DNA of 64,000 nucleotides from the NCBI RefSeq assembly GCF_005239225.2, contig NC_133302.1:12619991-12683990 (forward strand), read 5' to 3'. The notes under the pieces were generated by a model, which saw only the letters and a list, made by a program, of their open reading frames with translations, searched no databases and had not been told where the DNA came from. The position numbers were made by a program, and so were the translations under genes. The stretch comes from Populus alba. Taxonomy: Eukaryota; Streptophyta; Magnoliopsida; Malpighiales; Salicaceae. Of this stretch, positions 45,320-58,882 are shown one piece after another; positions within the stretch are counted from its first letter, which is position 1; each line of letters begins with the position of its first letter.

Positions 45320-48300
45320 TCAGACGGCCTGGAGCTTTGCAAGTTGAGCTTGCCGCTGTCCTAAATGGAATGCTGTAAAAATCCAAAGTAAACAGATCTG
45401 CAGCACAAAGACGATTAACAAAACCTTGCATTATTCTTGGTTGAAAACATAATCATAACAAATGAAATGGCATTTTCAGAGCATTACTTGATGTAGTGCA
45501 GAACTACGTTAAGGTTCTCAGGAATTAACAAGGTTGGATCAATAACCACCATAATAATTAATCTATAAAATTTGATGGTTATATACGTACAGGCAGAGCA
45601 TAAAGAGACACAGTTGATGTCCTCCCATGAAGAGTGCTGAATAGTAGTTTGTACATTCCTGCAGCTGTAGCATCTCCAAGCCGTTGGACAATGACATCTA
45701 TGCAAACCTGTGGTAAGACATAGCGCTGGTTGAAATAATGCAGTAGAAGATATGCAAGTAATTATTAAAAATCTAATGGTAATATCAAACAAGAAATGCG
45801 TGAAATCCATGTTATTTGCATCAATTGCAAAGGTAAGTATACTCATGCATGCCTAAAAGAGTCTCAAGGGATTTCATAAAAATGACATTAGACATGAAAC
45901 AAAATTTCTGCCAAAAGGGGAGAAAAAGATTGGAGATCAATATGTAAGCAGCAACATTACTGCTTGTTAACAAAATCTGGTATTAATAGCCCAATTCAAT
46001 CAGGGATACATAAAACTTATTAGTGCAGAAACATCTACTAACCTTAGCTTTGTATTTCTCTTCTTGAGTGACCACAGTAAACAGAAGTTCTCTTCCAGGC
46101 CTGGTCACTACATAAGTAACCACCTGCAAGTAAGGGTAAAACCAAACCGTGAGGCCTCAAAATGAATGGGACACACTTCCTCAACCATATCAAGTGTTCT
46201 CAACAATTTAAGAGGAAAGTGCATTCACCCAAATAATACTCTAGATAATTGGATACATAAGCATTATTATATTCAAATAGAAAAACTGGGAAAGGAAGAA
46301 AGAAAGAAATACAACCCACAATGCTGTTTCACTGCAGGCAAGGGATCGATGGTGACAAACCTTCCGTACAGTCTCACAGATGGCAACTGCTACCCAAGTT
46401 GGCCAAACAGCAATAGCAACCAAATTTGAGAAGGCAGCAACCGGAGCAGAGCATATTGCTGCAGTAACCCCAGCTAAAGTAAGGATGCGTCCCTGTGTTT
46501 GATTTGATAAGCGAAAGCACAACAAATGATAAACAGGAACTCTAATAATGTGAAATGCAATGAACACTGCAGTTTTGTCCCCAGAGATGCACAAACACAG
46601 AAAATATTACATGAAGAAATTTATCAAGCAGAATTAAGGAAAGTAATTGTAGATCCCAATGAACAGACAGCAATAACCACCAGAACCTGACATAATGAAT
46701 TTCTCTGCTACAGATCATGCAATTTGTTAAAGATTCAAGATTGAATTAGTGTAAAAGAATATCATTTCTAAAAACAATTTGGTACCAGAATTCTTCTACA
46801 AAAAGTCCTTCTTTACATTTTTTACGTGGACAAATTTCAGATTCAATTGCATAAAAGTACCATGCATATTCTTTATATCCACCACATCCAAACAAACCAT
46901 GAGATTATTTTATTTTATTTTCAGAAATTACCCTCTCTGAGGCTTGGAAATACAAAGATTAAAATTGCTTCAGGGGAAACTCAGTAACAACTAATCAGAG
47001 CAAGACGCCTGTTAAATTTGATCATAATTCTGCAACTGAGTTCCTTAATACTGGAACTCCAGTAAGTATTATCTATTTTCTTGGTTTTACAACTAGTCAG
47101 AACATCAAAACATTGAAGAAATATATTTGGTTAATTAGCTTACTGTTAAAGTAAGTTGTCCAGCAAGGATAAAAACAGCAATGAAGCTATTTATCTGGGC
47201 AAACAATTTTCTTCTTCCAAGAGAGCTTGAAACAGTCATGGCAATTACTGTTACTTTCTACAAAAGAAAACAAGGATTCATTAGTGAGATAAAATACGCA
47301 TAATTCATATATAGTTGAGGATAAATCATATCTAGAGCAATGGCAACAAATCAAATCATTTTATATCAATAGTCAAGCCTACACAGTTTAAGCTCCCTAA
47401 ATTTGAATTTACTTGTAGTGGAATCCCAGCTCCAATAATTACTTATTCTGGTTCATGTTACTTGTACATATTTTTTGCAGGTATATAAATGTTTAAAAAA
47501 TAAGTTTCAGATATCAAAAAATCAAATTAGCCAGCAAATGACAGCAAAATTGGCAGATATTCCGGCTATCATAGTGGTAGTCACTTGGCATGAACCGTCG
47601 TACAGTAAACCTGAGATTAAAATCCCAGTCATACCCAGGATCGGAAGGGTTAAAGTGGAAGAGAGCAACACTTAGTTATGTTGCTAAGTTTTAAGCCATA
47701 AGGATTACAAAATAAATAAATAAATAAATAACCGGAAAAAATTGACGATGTGAGAACCACTGAGTTATACGATAAGGATAAGCATCTTGTTATCTCTGAC
47801 CAACTGAGAAACAGAGTGCATGTATAAAAAACATGGTCCGGTCTCTTTTTTACTTTCAATCCACTCTTCCTCTTCCCTCTTGCTTTTCTCATGGTTAATA
47901 ACAACAAAATCAACAAAAAGCAAGATAAATTATAGATAGTTCTCTAAATTAGTTTACTTCCTATTCAGTCAAATCATAAAATCTGTTTGGAAAGGGTGAT
48001 TTAGAAATTCAGAGTACATGAACAGGAGCAGAGTTCCATTTTACCTGAAAATAGAAGAATGACGAAATAACTGCACTCAGCCACAGGAATAGAGACACAT
48101 TCAACAAATAAGTTGAAGATAATACAAGCCGAAACCCATCTAAGATGGCCCAAAGCTGAGGCCTCATCCTGGATGAAGGAGACTTTGGAGAAGAGACTTT
48201 GAAAGCTGGTGATGATCGTCCATCAGCCTCACTATGCTGATCAGCATCAACTTTCCTAAAAAGCAAAAGCATCCCAATAAGCTACATAAAAAGCACCTGA

Positions 48301-50046
48301 AAAGCTCTTTCACTCTTCCAGAGATGCAAAATAATATGACCAACTTGAATACATTTTTTTTTCTTGACAGGTGAGTAGTATGTAGTCTAAGAAGCTAAAA
48401 AAGTACTATTGGATCATCCAGATTGTTCAAATGTTTTGACTAGAAGTGAAAGCTCCATAGAGAAAAGAAAAGGGTAAAAGAAATGTATCAGATACAAACA
48501 ACAAGAATTTGCATTCACTCTGAAAGAACAGTTTGTACAAAACTAGAACATTGATTATCCATGAACTAAGAGACAGTAATCAGTCATCACTACTAACAGG
48601 CAGTAACAAGTCATCACTACTAATGGCTGACCTTATGGGAGATAATTCATGAGGAAGATGGGATACATCCTTGTTGATCCCTTTTGATGACTGTGCAGCT
48701 AGTTCCATCAACAAAGCAGCAAATAGAAGTAAAACTGCAATTGCATTGAACCAACCAATCATTTAAAACCAAATTCAAACAAACAGAAACTCAGACAAAC
48801 AATATCATTTTCCGAAGCATACATACAAGGACCCAACCAAGCCATTGATGTAGCAAACAACGATCCAAATAGCTGACCAAGTGTAGCACCAGCACCAATG
48901 AACCCAAACAATCTTGAACCTGACTGAATACAACCGAAATGTCAAATGCAGAATATAAAACCATGATGATTTTAAGGTCTCGATGTTGCAGCATGCTAAC
49001 CTCACTATCCATCACATCAATAACCCTAGCCCAAGTCGACGATATGGTAATAAGATTAAGCAGCGCAACCTTCAAAAAAAAGAAAAAATTCCAACCATAG
49101 AAGAAACTCAAAAAGTCAAATCACAAGGCAATCAGTCAACATTTAATTTAAGAAATAACTAAAACCAATAGAAGCTTTCAAACTCATCATACCCAGAGAA
49201 ACAATCCAATTCTGACAGAAATATAAAACCATCCATGATCATCCCAACTTCCAGAATATGTACTACTGTTTCTGTCAACATCAACCTTCAAACCCTCTTT
49301 CAATTCAGTTGATATAGCAACAGTACCCTAATCATTAAAAAAAAGAGACAATTTACTCAGAAATTAAGACAAAAAAACTGTTGGTAATTAAAAATAAAAA
49401 AAAAAATACCTTTGACTTGAAGAGCGAAAACTCAGCAAAAGCAGAGGAAGAGAAATGCCATAGAAAGAAGAAGAGAACAAGAGAGACACTAAAAAACCTG
49501 TGTATCAAAAACAAAGCCTGGTGGTGGTGGTGGGCATGAAATCTCAAGAATTAATGATTGAAAATAAAAACCCATTTCAGTGATTTTATTATTACAATCA
49601 CAATAATAATGAAAAAAAAAAAAAAAGGGAAATGGTAACCAACCTTGGATTTAGAGAAATTAGGGAAAGAGAAAAGGAGAGTTGATAAAGGAGCAGCAAT
49701 CAAGGTGAGGAATAAGGATCCGATAAAGAGAGCTGGAAGCTTCGATAAACCTAGAGAGATTGCACCTTCATCCCGCAATGGTAACACTACAAAATATGCA
49801 CTCAAAATCTGCAACAAGAAACACTAAAGTTAATTTATGAATTCTTGATATTAATTTAAAGAACAAAACAAAAGAAGAACAAGATTTAATTATTATCATT
49901 ACGAAGAAAAAGCAGGAAGAGGAGTGAAGGAGAGGTGAGGTTTCGTGAGGGTAGATGGACACGAAGGTGGAGAGGATCGCATCTAATTGAGGCCTCCACC
50001 TATCCATTACCATGTTCAGTACTGACATTTTCTTCTTCCTTTTCAT
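45320..50046 (-). CDS. Multi-pass membrane protein, TLC ATP/ADP-carrier-like / MFS-like
   Basis: Thirteen coding exons, all GT-AG with matching phases: 50046-49903, 49808-49644, 49517-49410, 49327-49193, 49069-49001, 48923-48827, 48734-48632, 48255-48045, 47257-47144, 46492-46361, 46123-46043, 45707-45591, 45397-45320; 517 aa. About ten hydrophobic segments are visible, e.g. LSAYFVVLPLRDEGAISLGL, FFSVSLVLFFFLWHF, LFGFIGAGATLGQLFGSLFA, LLFAALLMELAA, LSAVISSFFYF, FIAVFILAGQLTLT and SNLVAIAVWPTWVAVAI. A Ser-rich loop lies in exon 8. The segment TQEEKYKAKVCIDVIVQRLGDA resembles the conserved late loop of TLC-type nucleotide carriers. The transported substrate and membrane are unknown; plants have such proteins besides the plastid NTT carriers. 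Start: Met at 50046 or the in-frame Met 7, 12 or 14 codons in. Confidence 0.85.
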
Positions 50047-51240
50047 TCACTTCCAAACCTTCTCTTCTTTTTCTTCTTTTTTCTCCTCTTTCCTACATTT
50101 TTCTTTTCCTTTGTTTCCGCAGCATATATTAATTACATAATGCCCCTCTACTCTTAGAGGTTGCATATTATCTCCTCAAAGAAATCATTTAGTTTAGTCC
50201 CTATTATATTCCATTATTATCAATTGAGTTTCAAAATCTTTTGGATTTTTATCAATGTTGCTCAACTTAGAATATTGTCCTGTATTATTGTATATACTTA
50301 TAGCTTGTTCTAACCATACCAAATCAAAAATCATCACCCCTATTTGTATATATTTATAGCTTGTTGTAACCATGTAAATTCAAAGGGTTAAATTATTTTT
50401 TATGTTTGAGAATTCTTTTAAATGTATTGATTTGAATTGCAAATGGAATTTAATTTATAAAAACAATTGCAAAAATAAATCAGGGGACACTCTCTGATTT
50501 ATTATAGTAATCCCTCTTGAAATTAACTCTTAAAACAATATTCTAAAAATATTCATATGCTTACACAAACATTATTTTTGCTTTGTCTCTCGTATACATT
50601 TCTTTTTTTTCTTTCAAAAACCTTTGGGAGCATATCCTTTTTTCCTCCTCTACTTCGCATCAATTCTCATCAAGATATTTTTATTCCTCGTAAGGTATGT
50701 TATTAATGTTTCCTTTTATTTTATTTATTTTTTTGCCCGAATCTTTCCTTTCTTTTCTCTTTTTTTCTTTTTGCTTTGTTCAACCAATTATACCTGGATG
50801 ACAGGTTTTTTATAATATGTCTAGAAAAGATTTTGATCGAAAAAAATTTTAACATATATATATTTTTTTAATTTCTTTTCAACAAATATTTAATAAACTA
50901 TTAATATGAGATAGTTCTATTTATATATTCTTTAAAACACCTATATTTTATGTCATTTTAAATAAATATAAGGGTCTTGAAACAAAAAGAAATGATTTCT
51001 ATAACAAAAATGATTTATAAAATAAAGACATAATAGTCAAGATTGTCATTTCAAATCATTTCCACATATATTCAAACAGTATAGTTAAATTCAATTATGT
51101 GATTTAGTATTTTATTTCAAACATAAAAATCATAATAGGTTACCAATTGAATTATAAATTGTTTATGAATTGAATTCAATTCAACATGTGATTTAGTTTC
51201 AAATGAGATATTAATGATATATTTTAGTTAATATTTTATT
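50047..51240. other. Intergenic, AT-rich; promoter side of the membrane-protein gene
   Basis: A CT-rich stretch (about 50047-50115) precedes the start codon and suits a plant 5' leader. Nothing else is supported. Confidence 0.5.
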
Positions 51241-51245
51241 TATCT

Positions 51246-52017
51246 TAAACATAGTTTTAAGATCTGATCCGGTTGTCGATTTAGTACAATGACGAGGTCA
51301 TAGGTTAAATGGGTTGACCAGTATGAACCCTGGTAAACAAAAAAAAAAAACAGAGAGAATTTCAATGCAGCACTTGAAGCAAAATTTGAATTTGTTGTTA
51401 ACAGGAATAAAAATAAAAACAGGGCAAGAAACAGAGCCCGGATTCATAACAAACGCAAAAGATTGACATATAAAAAACAAGCAATTAAACATTTACTCAA
51501 ACCAATGAATACAAAAAGGAAAAAGCTTGAAGACTCAAATAAATATACTCCATTTTATAAAGAAGAAGAAAAACACGTGACAGCCTTAAGTTGAAGGCTC
51601 AATTATTAACTATTAGTAAGTGAGTCTATCAACTTTCCTCTTTTCAGGACTAAGGTGGAAAAAAGAAGAAAGGTAGACTCCATCAAGTATGGATCAGCGG
51701 TGGATTATTTTAAGAAACAAGTAATATCAGCTTCATTTGACCTTGATTTATAGATCTTAATTGAAAAGAGCAAAATCCTCTGTAAAACCAAAAGAGAGAT
51801 AGGGTTTTTGTTATTAAAACCAAAAAAGGGATGGGGATAAAAGTCATGAAACTTGGTAATCTGGTTTGGCTTACCTTGAAGTTTTTTACGAGTGGTTTAA
51901 ATTCCTTTGTAATTGATATAGCATTGAAGATTGAAAAGATTAGGTTTTTGTAATTATGTCTTCATGTTGCAAATAGTTTGACAAATTGACAGTAAAAACT
52001 AAAATGCTAAAACGGTG

Positions 52018-52065
<48 letters not shown>

Positions 52066-52236
52066 CATTCGGGTATCATATGGGTTTACTCGGGTCATCC
52101 AGGTCTCAAGTCGATCGAGTTTTGCTGGGTTAAATTCTTGGCTAGTTTTTTATTAAACTCGGCCCAATTCCAGCTCTAGGTCGGTCGAGTCTCGGGTCGA
52201 CTCGCTGAGCTAGGCCGGGTTTTAAAACTATGGTTT
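51246..52236. repeat. Possible inverted-repeat-ended element with filler
   Basis: The left edge CATAGTTTTAAGATCTGATCCGG and the right edge CCGGGTTTTAAAACTATG are inverted relatives. Both edges carry CGGGT/GGGTTGAC-type motifs (51270-51330, 52070-52220). Between them lies about 700 bp unlike either edge, with a (TA)n run. It looks like a short non-autonomous element interrupted by other DNA. No convincing target duplication. Confidence 0.4.
52024..52055. repeat. (TA)16 microsatellite
   Basis: Uninterrupted alternating TA from 52024 to 52055. Confidence 0.95.
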
Positions 52237-52239
52237 TAA

Positions 52240-53395
52240 ATTATTCAGAAATGACAGTTGGAATTGACTTTAACCATCTTAATATAATGGACTCGACTCC
52301 AACACTTCGAATACTAACATTTCAACTCAAACAAATCATAGATGACTACTAGAACTGATTTAAAATTAACCTTAATTATTACATGTTAGTTCTCTTAATA
52401 GGAACAATGATTGATCGATTATTCAAAGGAATCTAATCCATATTTTGCTTATGTTTAACCATAACTTGCTCAAACTCGAGTGTTTTACACCATTGCATTC
52501 TCCATGATTTAATCTACTCTCAGCTCTATTTATATCTAAAAAACATAGATATACCATTGCCTTTCAAAAACACTAACACAACAATATTTACATCTCGAAC
52601 ATCTTACCCTTCATATTTTTACCTTAATAATAAAGTCCTAAACACCTAGAAGAAGAGGGATGAATCAGGTGACTAATTAAAATTCTTTTTTTTTTCAATC
52701 TTCAATAAATATAATCTCCAAATCTAAATTCACTCAATTATAAGATACAATAAATATGCAGTCAAATTATAATTTAAACCAATCAAACATAGACAAGAAA
52801 AGATTTGTTCCTAAAAATCTACAACTTTAATATACATTTCAAACATCCAACAACACAATTCAATCACAAATCAAATTTCTAGCAAAGAATGAAGGACGGT
52901 ATGAAAGAGATATTAAACACCTTGATTTTTATAATGGTTCAACTTAATTGTCTATTCCATTTCCCATGTTATAGGCTCGGGCATTTCTATTCATCTTCTT
53001 CAAGAGTGAAACTACACCTTTTTAGAATAACAATCCTTTCAAATACTCAAAATCACAACCCTTATAATTCAAATATATATTTTTTTACTTAAGACTAAAA
53101 CCCTTTAGATTCCATTCTTAAGCTTATTCTGAGCTTTTTATAATCTCAAGTGTTTGTTTTCATAATAATATCATTCATTTTAATTTACAAGATAATAACT
53201 CTCTCAAAAAATAGATTCACAAATGCAAACACATAAGTTTAAGTGGTTCAATTTAGCTTTAATTTTCTCATTAATAATTGTATATAAGTTATTTTATAAG
53301 AGGTGAGAGAATGAAGAACTTAAATTTTATCCCCGAGTGGATTGGTGTTAAGAAAAAAAAGTGATGCACATCTTTAAAATAAGAGTATTTGGTTT
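52240..53395. other. AT-rich intergenic DNA
   Basis: No gene, repeat boundary or RNA recognised. Confidence 0.5.
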
Positions 53396-54840
53396 ATACA
53401 CTTAAAATTAAAATGTATGAAGGCATAAATCTGTATTCAATGTACTTATACATGAATAGTATAAAAAATTTGCATGCTAAAATTAAATCAACTAGACCAA
53501 CAAATAAATAGCAAGCAAACAATCAACAAAGCTTAGTCCAATTAGAGATTTTCCTGTGTAGAGTCGTATCCTTTCGTGGCATGCATGATGTCAAATGACA
53601 AGTCATCCTCCTAAATCGAAGGGGTTTTAGATGTGTTGGCATTAATTATGAAATTATGATTTGAAAGGTTGAGGAGTCATAACTCAGTATTATGGTTACT
53701 AAAAAACCTACTAGTCTGCAAAAGTCTGGGTAAGGGGACTAGTTGTGCATGGAAAAGACATATCACTCCAAGTGCACCGCACCCTACGTATGATAAGCTG
53801 CATTATTGATTGATTTTTTTCCCCAAGTCATGTTTTTATTCATTAGTCTGCACAATACTCGAGAAATGTCCTTTTTAGTAAAGAGGTTCATATCTTATGG
53901 ATTTAAGGTTGATTGATTTCAATAAAAAGGTCTCAATCTTTGGGGGGGTCAGGATAGATTCCCCTTAGTAAGGAGGTCTCTGCCTTAATTTCAATTGTAT
54001 ATTTATTTCTATTTTGTATCTTGAATACATGAGAATATACTCTACAACGTAACTTTATACCTAGAATCAAACATCCTAAGGGTAGGTTCTAGTCATTACA
54101 TGAGGGGTAGGCATATTATCTAGTCTTAAAAAGGGTTTATGACCTACACAATGACTACCTCTCATAAAGGCAATATAGGGGTTTATAAGGAATAATTGAG
54201 GCACAATATGATCATCATTACCAAGTAAATACTTATATCATAGTTAGGTTTTTTACAAATCTAAATCCTGACTAAAAGTCATGAAGCAGACCTATAATCC
54301 CCCACCTAACCTATAATTGAGTTTACACTCTTATAATTAAAATGCATGAAAGCATAAATTCATATTCGATGTTCTTATGCATAGATAATATATAAAAAAA
54401 TACATGTTAAAATTAAATCACCCATACCAAAAAATAAATAACAAACAAACAATCAACAAAGCTTAATTTAACTAGAGATTTCCCTAGTGGAGTTACCGTC
54501 TTGTCATACTGTGCCAACATCAAATGGTAAGTCATCCTTCTAGATTGAGGGGGGGTTTTGGATGTGTTGGGATTAATAATGAAATTATGATTTAAAGGGT
54601 TGAGGAGTCACCACCTAATATTATAGTCACAAGAAAATCTACTAGTTTGTATGAGTACGAGTAAGGGGACTGGTTGTGCATAGAAAGACGTATCACCCTT
54701 AGTGATCCCTACCTATGGTAAGTTGCATTATTGATTGATTGTTTTTTTTTCCTAGATCATGTTTCTATTTGTTGGTTTATCTAAAGTTCAAGAAAGGTCA
54801 TCATCGGTAAAGAGATTCATATATTATGGATATAAAGTAA
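53396..54840. repeat. Direct duplication with about 930-bp offset
   Basis: 53396-53910 and 54328-54840 align over about 500 bp at roughly 80% by eye. Shared runs are AACAATCAACAAAGCTTA, ATGAAATTATGATTT, GGGTTGAGGAGTCA-like, AAGGGGACT and TGCATTATTGATTGATT. Short TAGTAAAGAGATCTTTATCT-type motifs recur between and after the copies up to 54920. No coding capacity; probably old retroelement internal or LTR sequence. Confidence 0.75.
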
Positions 54841-54928
54841 ATCCTTCTTAGTAAAGAGATCTTTATCTCTAGGAGCTTAAGACAAATCCCCTTTAGTAAA
54901 GAGATATTTATCTTATCAGGCTAAAACT

Positions 54929-55052
54929 TAACACGACCAAAAGATTGATGTCTTCTCCCAAGTGCAGGAGCGTTGAAGTAATAAATAACAACAACAACAA
55001 CAACAATGATAATAATTAGTAGCAGTAGCAGTAGCAGTAATACTAATACAAA

Positions 55053-55114
<62 letters not shown>

Positions 55115-56507
55115 ATACTAATAATGATAGTAATAATAAAAAGGACTTTGAGATGTAAGATTAATGTGAGGATTAAACAATGATAAAAACAAATGTCAAG
55201 GTTAGAGGATCCACTAATGGTACTTCAAAAAAGTATAGTATAAACTCTTATTACTCAACTGGAAACCACACACAAACGAGGTTCCAATCAGATTATAAAT
55301 CGTTAACATGATTATATTAATTATCTTATTCGAGTAATGCCAATACTTGTAAATATTATCAGGTATTCATGGTGATAGCTTGTGTTAACAACAAATCAAG
55401 TTCCTTTCATAGCATATGTGTAGGTTATACAATACGGTTTGGCTATGAAAGTGCCAAGCATTTGTTGTACCAAGGGTTGTTCAACACGAATCTAGATTAA
55501 CCATTTAACATGCAAGGTATTAAGAGTGAGCAAGATAATAAATGTAAAACATGTTAGTATCAAGCATTAAAGTCCATGTTGAGTTTATACTATACTTATT
55601 CTTACACCATTAGTATAACCTTTTTACCTTGACATAATGAAAAAAAGAAACATAAATAAACAAGATAAGAACATAATTATATAAGGAAAGGAAAGGAAAT
55701 GAAATGCATAAATAAGATATTAATATAACATAAAATAAAACTTAAACATTACAAAATACAGAAAAAGAGAGCAAGAGCATAATCTTAATCTGAACATCAA
55801 GATGCCTAAATACATGCAAATGCCTTCTTTTATAGGCGAAAATTTGGAACTATTGATTTGATAAATAATTGTTGAGTGGGTGGCCACATCTTGACTTGGT
55901 GACAATCCTTATCTTCTTGTCTGAACAAAACGTCATTGCTAACGTTAAAATTTGAACCACCTTTACTCATGCTAGTTCTAGGAAATTGTCTCAGCTTTCT
56001 AGAAAAAAACATTGAGGTCATTTAGACTTCTAGAACTCGAGATATGGGCTGAACACTAAACAGTATCTGGGTTGTAGGACAGATTCGGACTTCTCCGTTG
56101 TTGCTATAATTTGGACTTGAAAACGACCTTTTTAAATCTTGAACTCCACATGAAAGTTTTAGGCCTATGTCTTATCTTTCTATCCATATAAAGCAGACCT
56201 AAATCCGAGATCTACAGCTCCACATATGCCCCAATTATCAAACAGTATTTCAGTTTGGACTAAACCAGCATCACTTTTCTAAGCTTCACCCTCTCTTTAT
56301 CTTCACAATTTCAGTAGTTAAATTCATCAATCAATCATTTAATTTATGTGATAGGCCTACATTTAAGATGAATTTTTACCATATATTAAGGTATCTTATA
56401 CTATCAGACTTGTTATTATATAACATGCTTTAGTTAAGGAGTTATTAATACTTCAAGTGCAACATGATGATATAAAATCTGGATAAAAATACATTAAGTA
56501 CTAATCA
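54929..56507 (-). mobile_element. Third LTR of the element A family
   Basis: Minus strand TGATTAGTACTTAATG (56507) to GGTCGTGTTA (54929), 1,579 bp; the final CA has become TA. It has the roughly 270-bp U3 segment that LTR A lacks. No 5-bp duplication (AAACT on the left, ATACC on the right). The six bases outside the left end, AGTTTT on the minus strand, equal the spacer between LTR and primer site in element A, so this may be a truncated 5' LTR rather than a clean solo LTR. Confidence 0.85.
55053..55113. repeat. (AGT)n microsatellite inside the third LTR
   Basis: About 20 uninterrupted AGT triplets; the corresponding place in the other two LTR copies has much shorter AGT/ACT runs. Confidence 0.95.
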
Positions 56508-58882
56508 ATACCCCTAAATATTAAAGTCTATAATTAATTCCTAACATTTTATTTTTGTCAATTCGTTTAATTTAATACTGGAAACATGCATTATATTGTA
56601 AAATTCATACCTCAAATATTAATTAAACAAATTAATTTTTGTGATGTTTTTGATATTTTAGTCAAATCTTAATGGATAATCACAAACTTGTTATGATATT
56701 CATTAATTAGTTTTGTGTTTTTCAAACTATGATAAAAACACAATTTATTTTTTATATATAAAAAATATGCATGAAAACATTTAGAATTTGGCTATATGAA
56801 AATTAAAATTTTAATGTACTTTTTTAAAGAAAGATTTTATTATTTGTTTAAAAAAATAAAACTGGTTTATTTAATATTAGAAAAGCACCTCACAAGATGG
56901 AAGCTTACATATACACCACCTCAATGACATTATTCTCGTTAAAAAGAGTTCGTCAATACTAAAATCAACTTTTTTATTGCTAGAAAGTGATCAACTAACC
57001 AGTTTCTCTTCTCTTTTAATTTTTTATGATTGTTTTTCTTTTATCAAATTTCAAGAACTAAAATAGAAAACAAATGAAGTTTAATACTAAAACGAGAAAG
57101 CATTAAAACATAAGGAATAAAATGAAGAATTTTAAAAATCTGAGGACTCACAGGTAATTGTTTGCACCTCATGAACATTAAAAAGAAAAAAAGTGATTGC
57201 CTCTTTGTTTTTGCTTCTATGTTAAAGTGTTTCCTGTTATTTTAATATTTTCTAATTAATAAAATTTTATTTTATTTTGTAAAGTAAACATAATTGACAC
57301 TACAAATACAATATATACACAAACCAAAATGAATTATTAGACTTTAAATCATGTTGAATATAACATGAAAATGAAGGGATAAAAGTTTTTTTAAAAAAAA
57401 AAGTGACTAAAACCAATAAGTGCAAAAGGATAAAAAGAAAAAAAAATGAGAGAGAGCCAAGCCAATTGCACTGTAGTGATCAATAGTGAACTTGGGTCTT
57501 TGTCAACAATAAAAAAGAAGCAATGAAATGACTTCTTTTAGTTTATAACTAGGTAGTTTTTAAATTTTATTTTTATTTATTTTTTATAATTAAAATAAAT
57601 ATTTTTACGTGATACTATGATTTTAATTCTTAATAAAACAAAATATTTTATCAAATAAATTATTCTTTTCTTACACTTGAATTTTTTTTTATCAAAATAT
57701 ATTTTATTAGTAACATGTTTTTTTGAATTAAAAGTAAAGGAAATTAAAATATTTTCTTTTAAAAGTTTTAATAATTTTGAAAAAGTAGGAAACTATACGT
57801 CCCTTCTCTTTAATTTAAACAACATTTTCTTATTGATGCATTTTTCAATGACAATATCTGACAAACAGAATATTAAGGCTTAAATTAGACCCTCACACTG
57901 CAAGCTACAGTGCCAGAAAACAGTAAGCGATCATGGACAAGAAGTTCAAGGAAGAGATAGAACGAAGGACAGTTAGTGGAGACCTAGGCATTTACATGAT
58001 CACCAAGAATTTAGGAGTATAAAAGCCAAGATTGAAGGAAGCAAGACATCAACAACAACAAATGTAAAACCCACTTCGGAGCCTGTTTCAAACTACTGAA
58101 ACTTTTAGTAGGGCTTGTATCAGTACACTGTCAACTTCTTAGGCTTGGTTAGTTTGGTTTTCATGGAGATAAGGTCCTTTTGGTTAGTTTGGTTTTCATG
58201 GAGATAAGGTCCTTTGTATGCTTGGTTGTATTTGCAGTAGCTTCCAATGGCTGGAAAATTTCCATTTTATGTGCATGCTCATGTAATGAATGTAAGTATG
58301 CAGTTCAATTTGTGTTAGTTTAAGAATGTCTTAAGATGAGGTCTGCAGCCTTAATTTCCATGTTCATATTATTTTTTTATTTTGCATACAATAGTAGAAT
58401 ATTAAGTATTTGAGTGTCAAAACATGGAATCCTAGCAGTTAAGCTACCCTACAGGCTACAGCCTGCTACTCAATTGTTCAAGTCCTCGATTACAAAACAA
58501 CCGTCAACACATCCTCATGTAAATAATACCAAATTGAATACATGTCACAACCACCCTACATTTAACAAAAAACACTGCGATTTCGGCATTAACACAAGCA
58601 GTGGTGACAATAATGTGAAGCCCTATATAATATAGTCGTTTGAAGAAGCACGAGGAGCAGCAGCAATAACCATGATGAAAGCAAAATTCTAAGAAAACAT
58701 GATAAAGAAAATAAATTGAGCACCAAAACCACTAAGAATGTTGAATGATGGTTGTTTACAAGCACACGTAGGCCGTGACAGGTCCCAAATAAATAAATTT
58801 ATGAATAAAATTCGAAATTCAAATAACGAAACAATAACTCAAAATGCTGGCATAACTAGGAAGAAAGTATGTGTTGCTGCCG
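56508..58882. other. AT-rich intergenic DNA up to the CIPK 3' end
   Basis: No gene is supported. A less AT-rich island at 57885-58260 contains a 30-codon plus-strand frame from ATG 57932 (MDKKFKEEIERRTVSGD) without recognisable homology; it may be the last exon of something degraded. A perfect 35-bp tandem duplication lies at 58145-58215. The 3' untranslated region of the kinase gene probably covers about 58400-58882. Confidence 0.45.
58145..58215. repeat. Perfect 35-bp tandem duplication
   Basis: TTGGTTAGTTTGGTTTTCAT followed by GGAGATAAGGTCCTT occurs twice back to back with no difference, so it arose recently. Confidence 0.9.

Noticed and set aside
46241..46594. 117-codon minus-strand ORF as a separate gene
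   Set aside because: It is exon 10 of the membrane-protein gene read through into flanking introns.
57932..58021. Plus-strand 30-codon frame starting MDKKFKEEIERR
   Set aside because: Too short, with no splice context or homology recognised; mentioned only in the intergenic entry.
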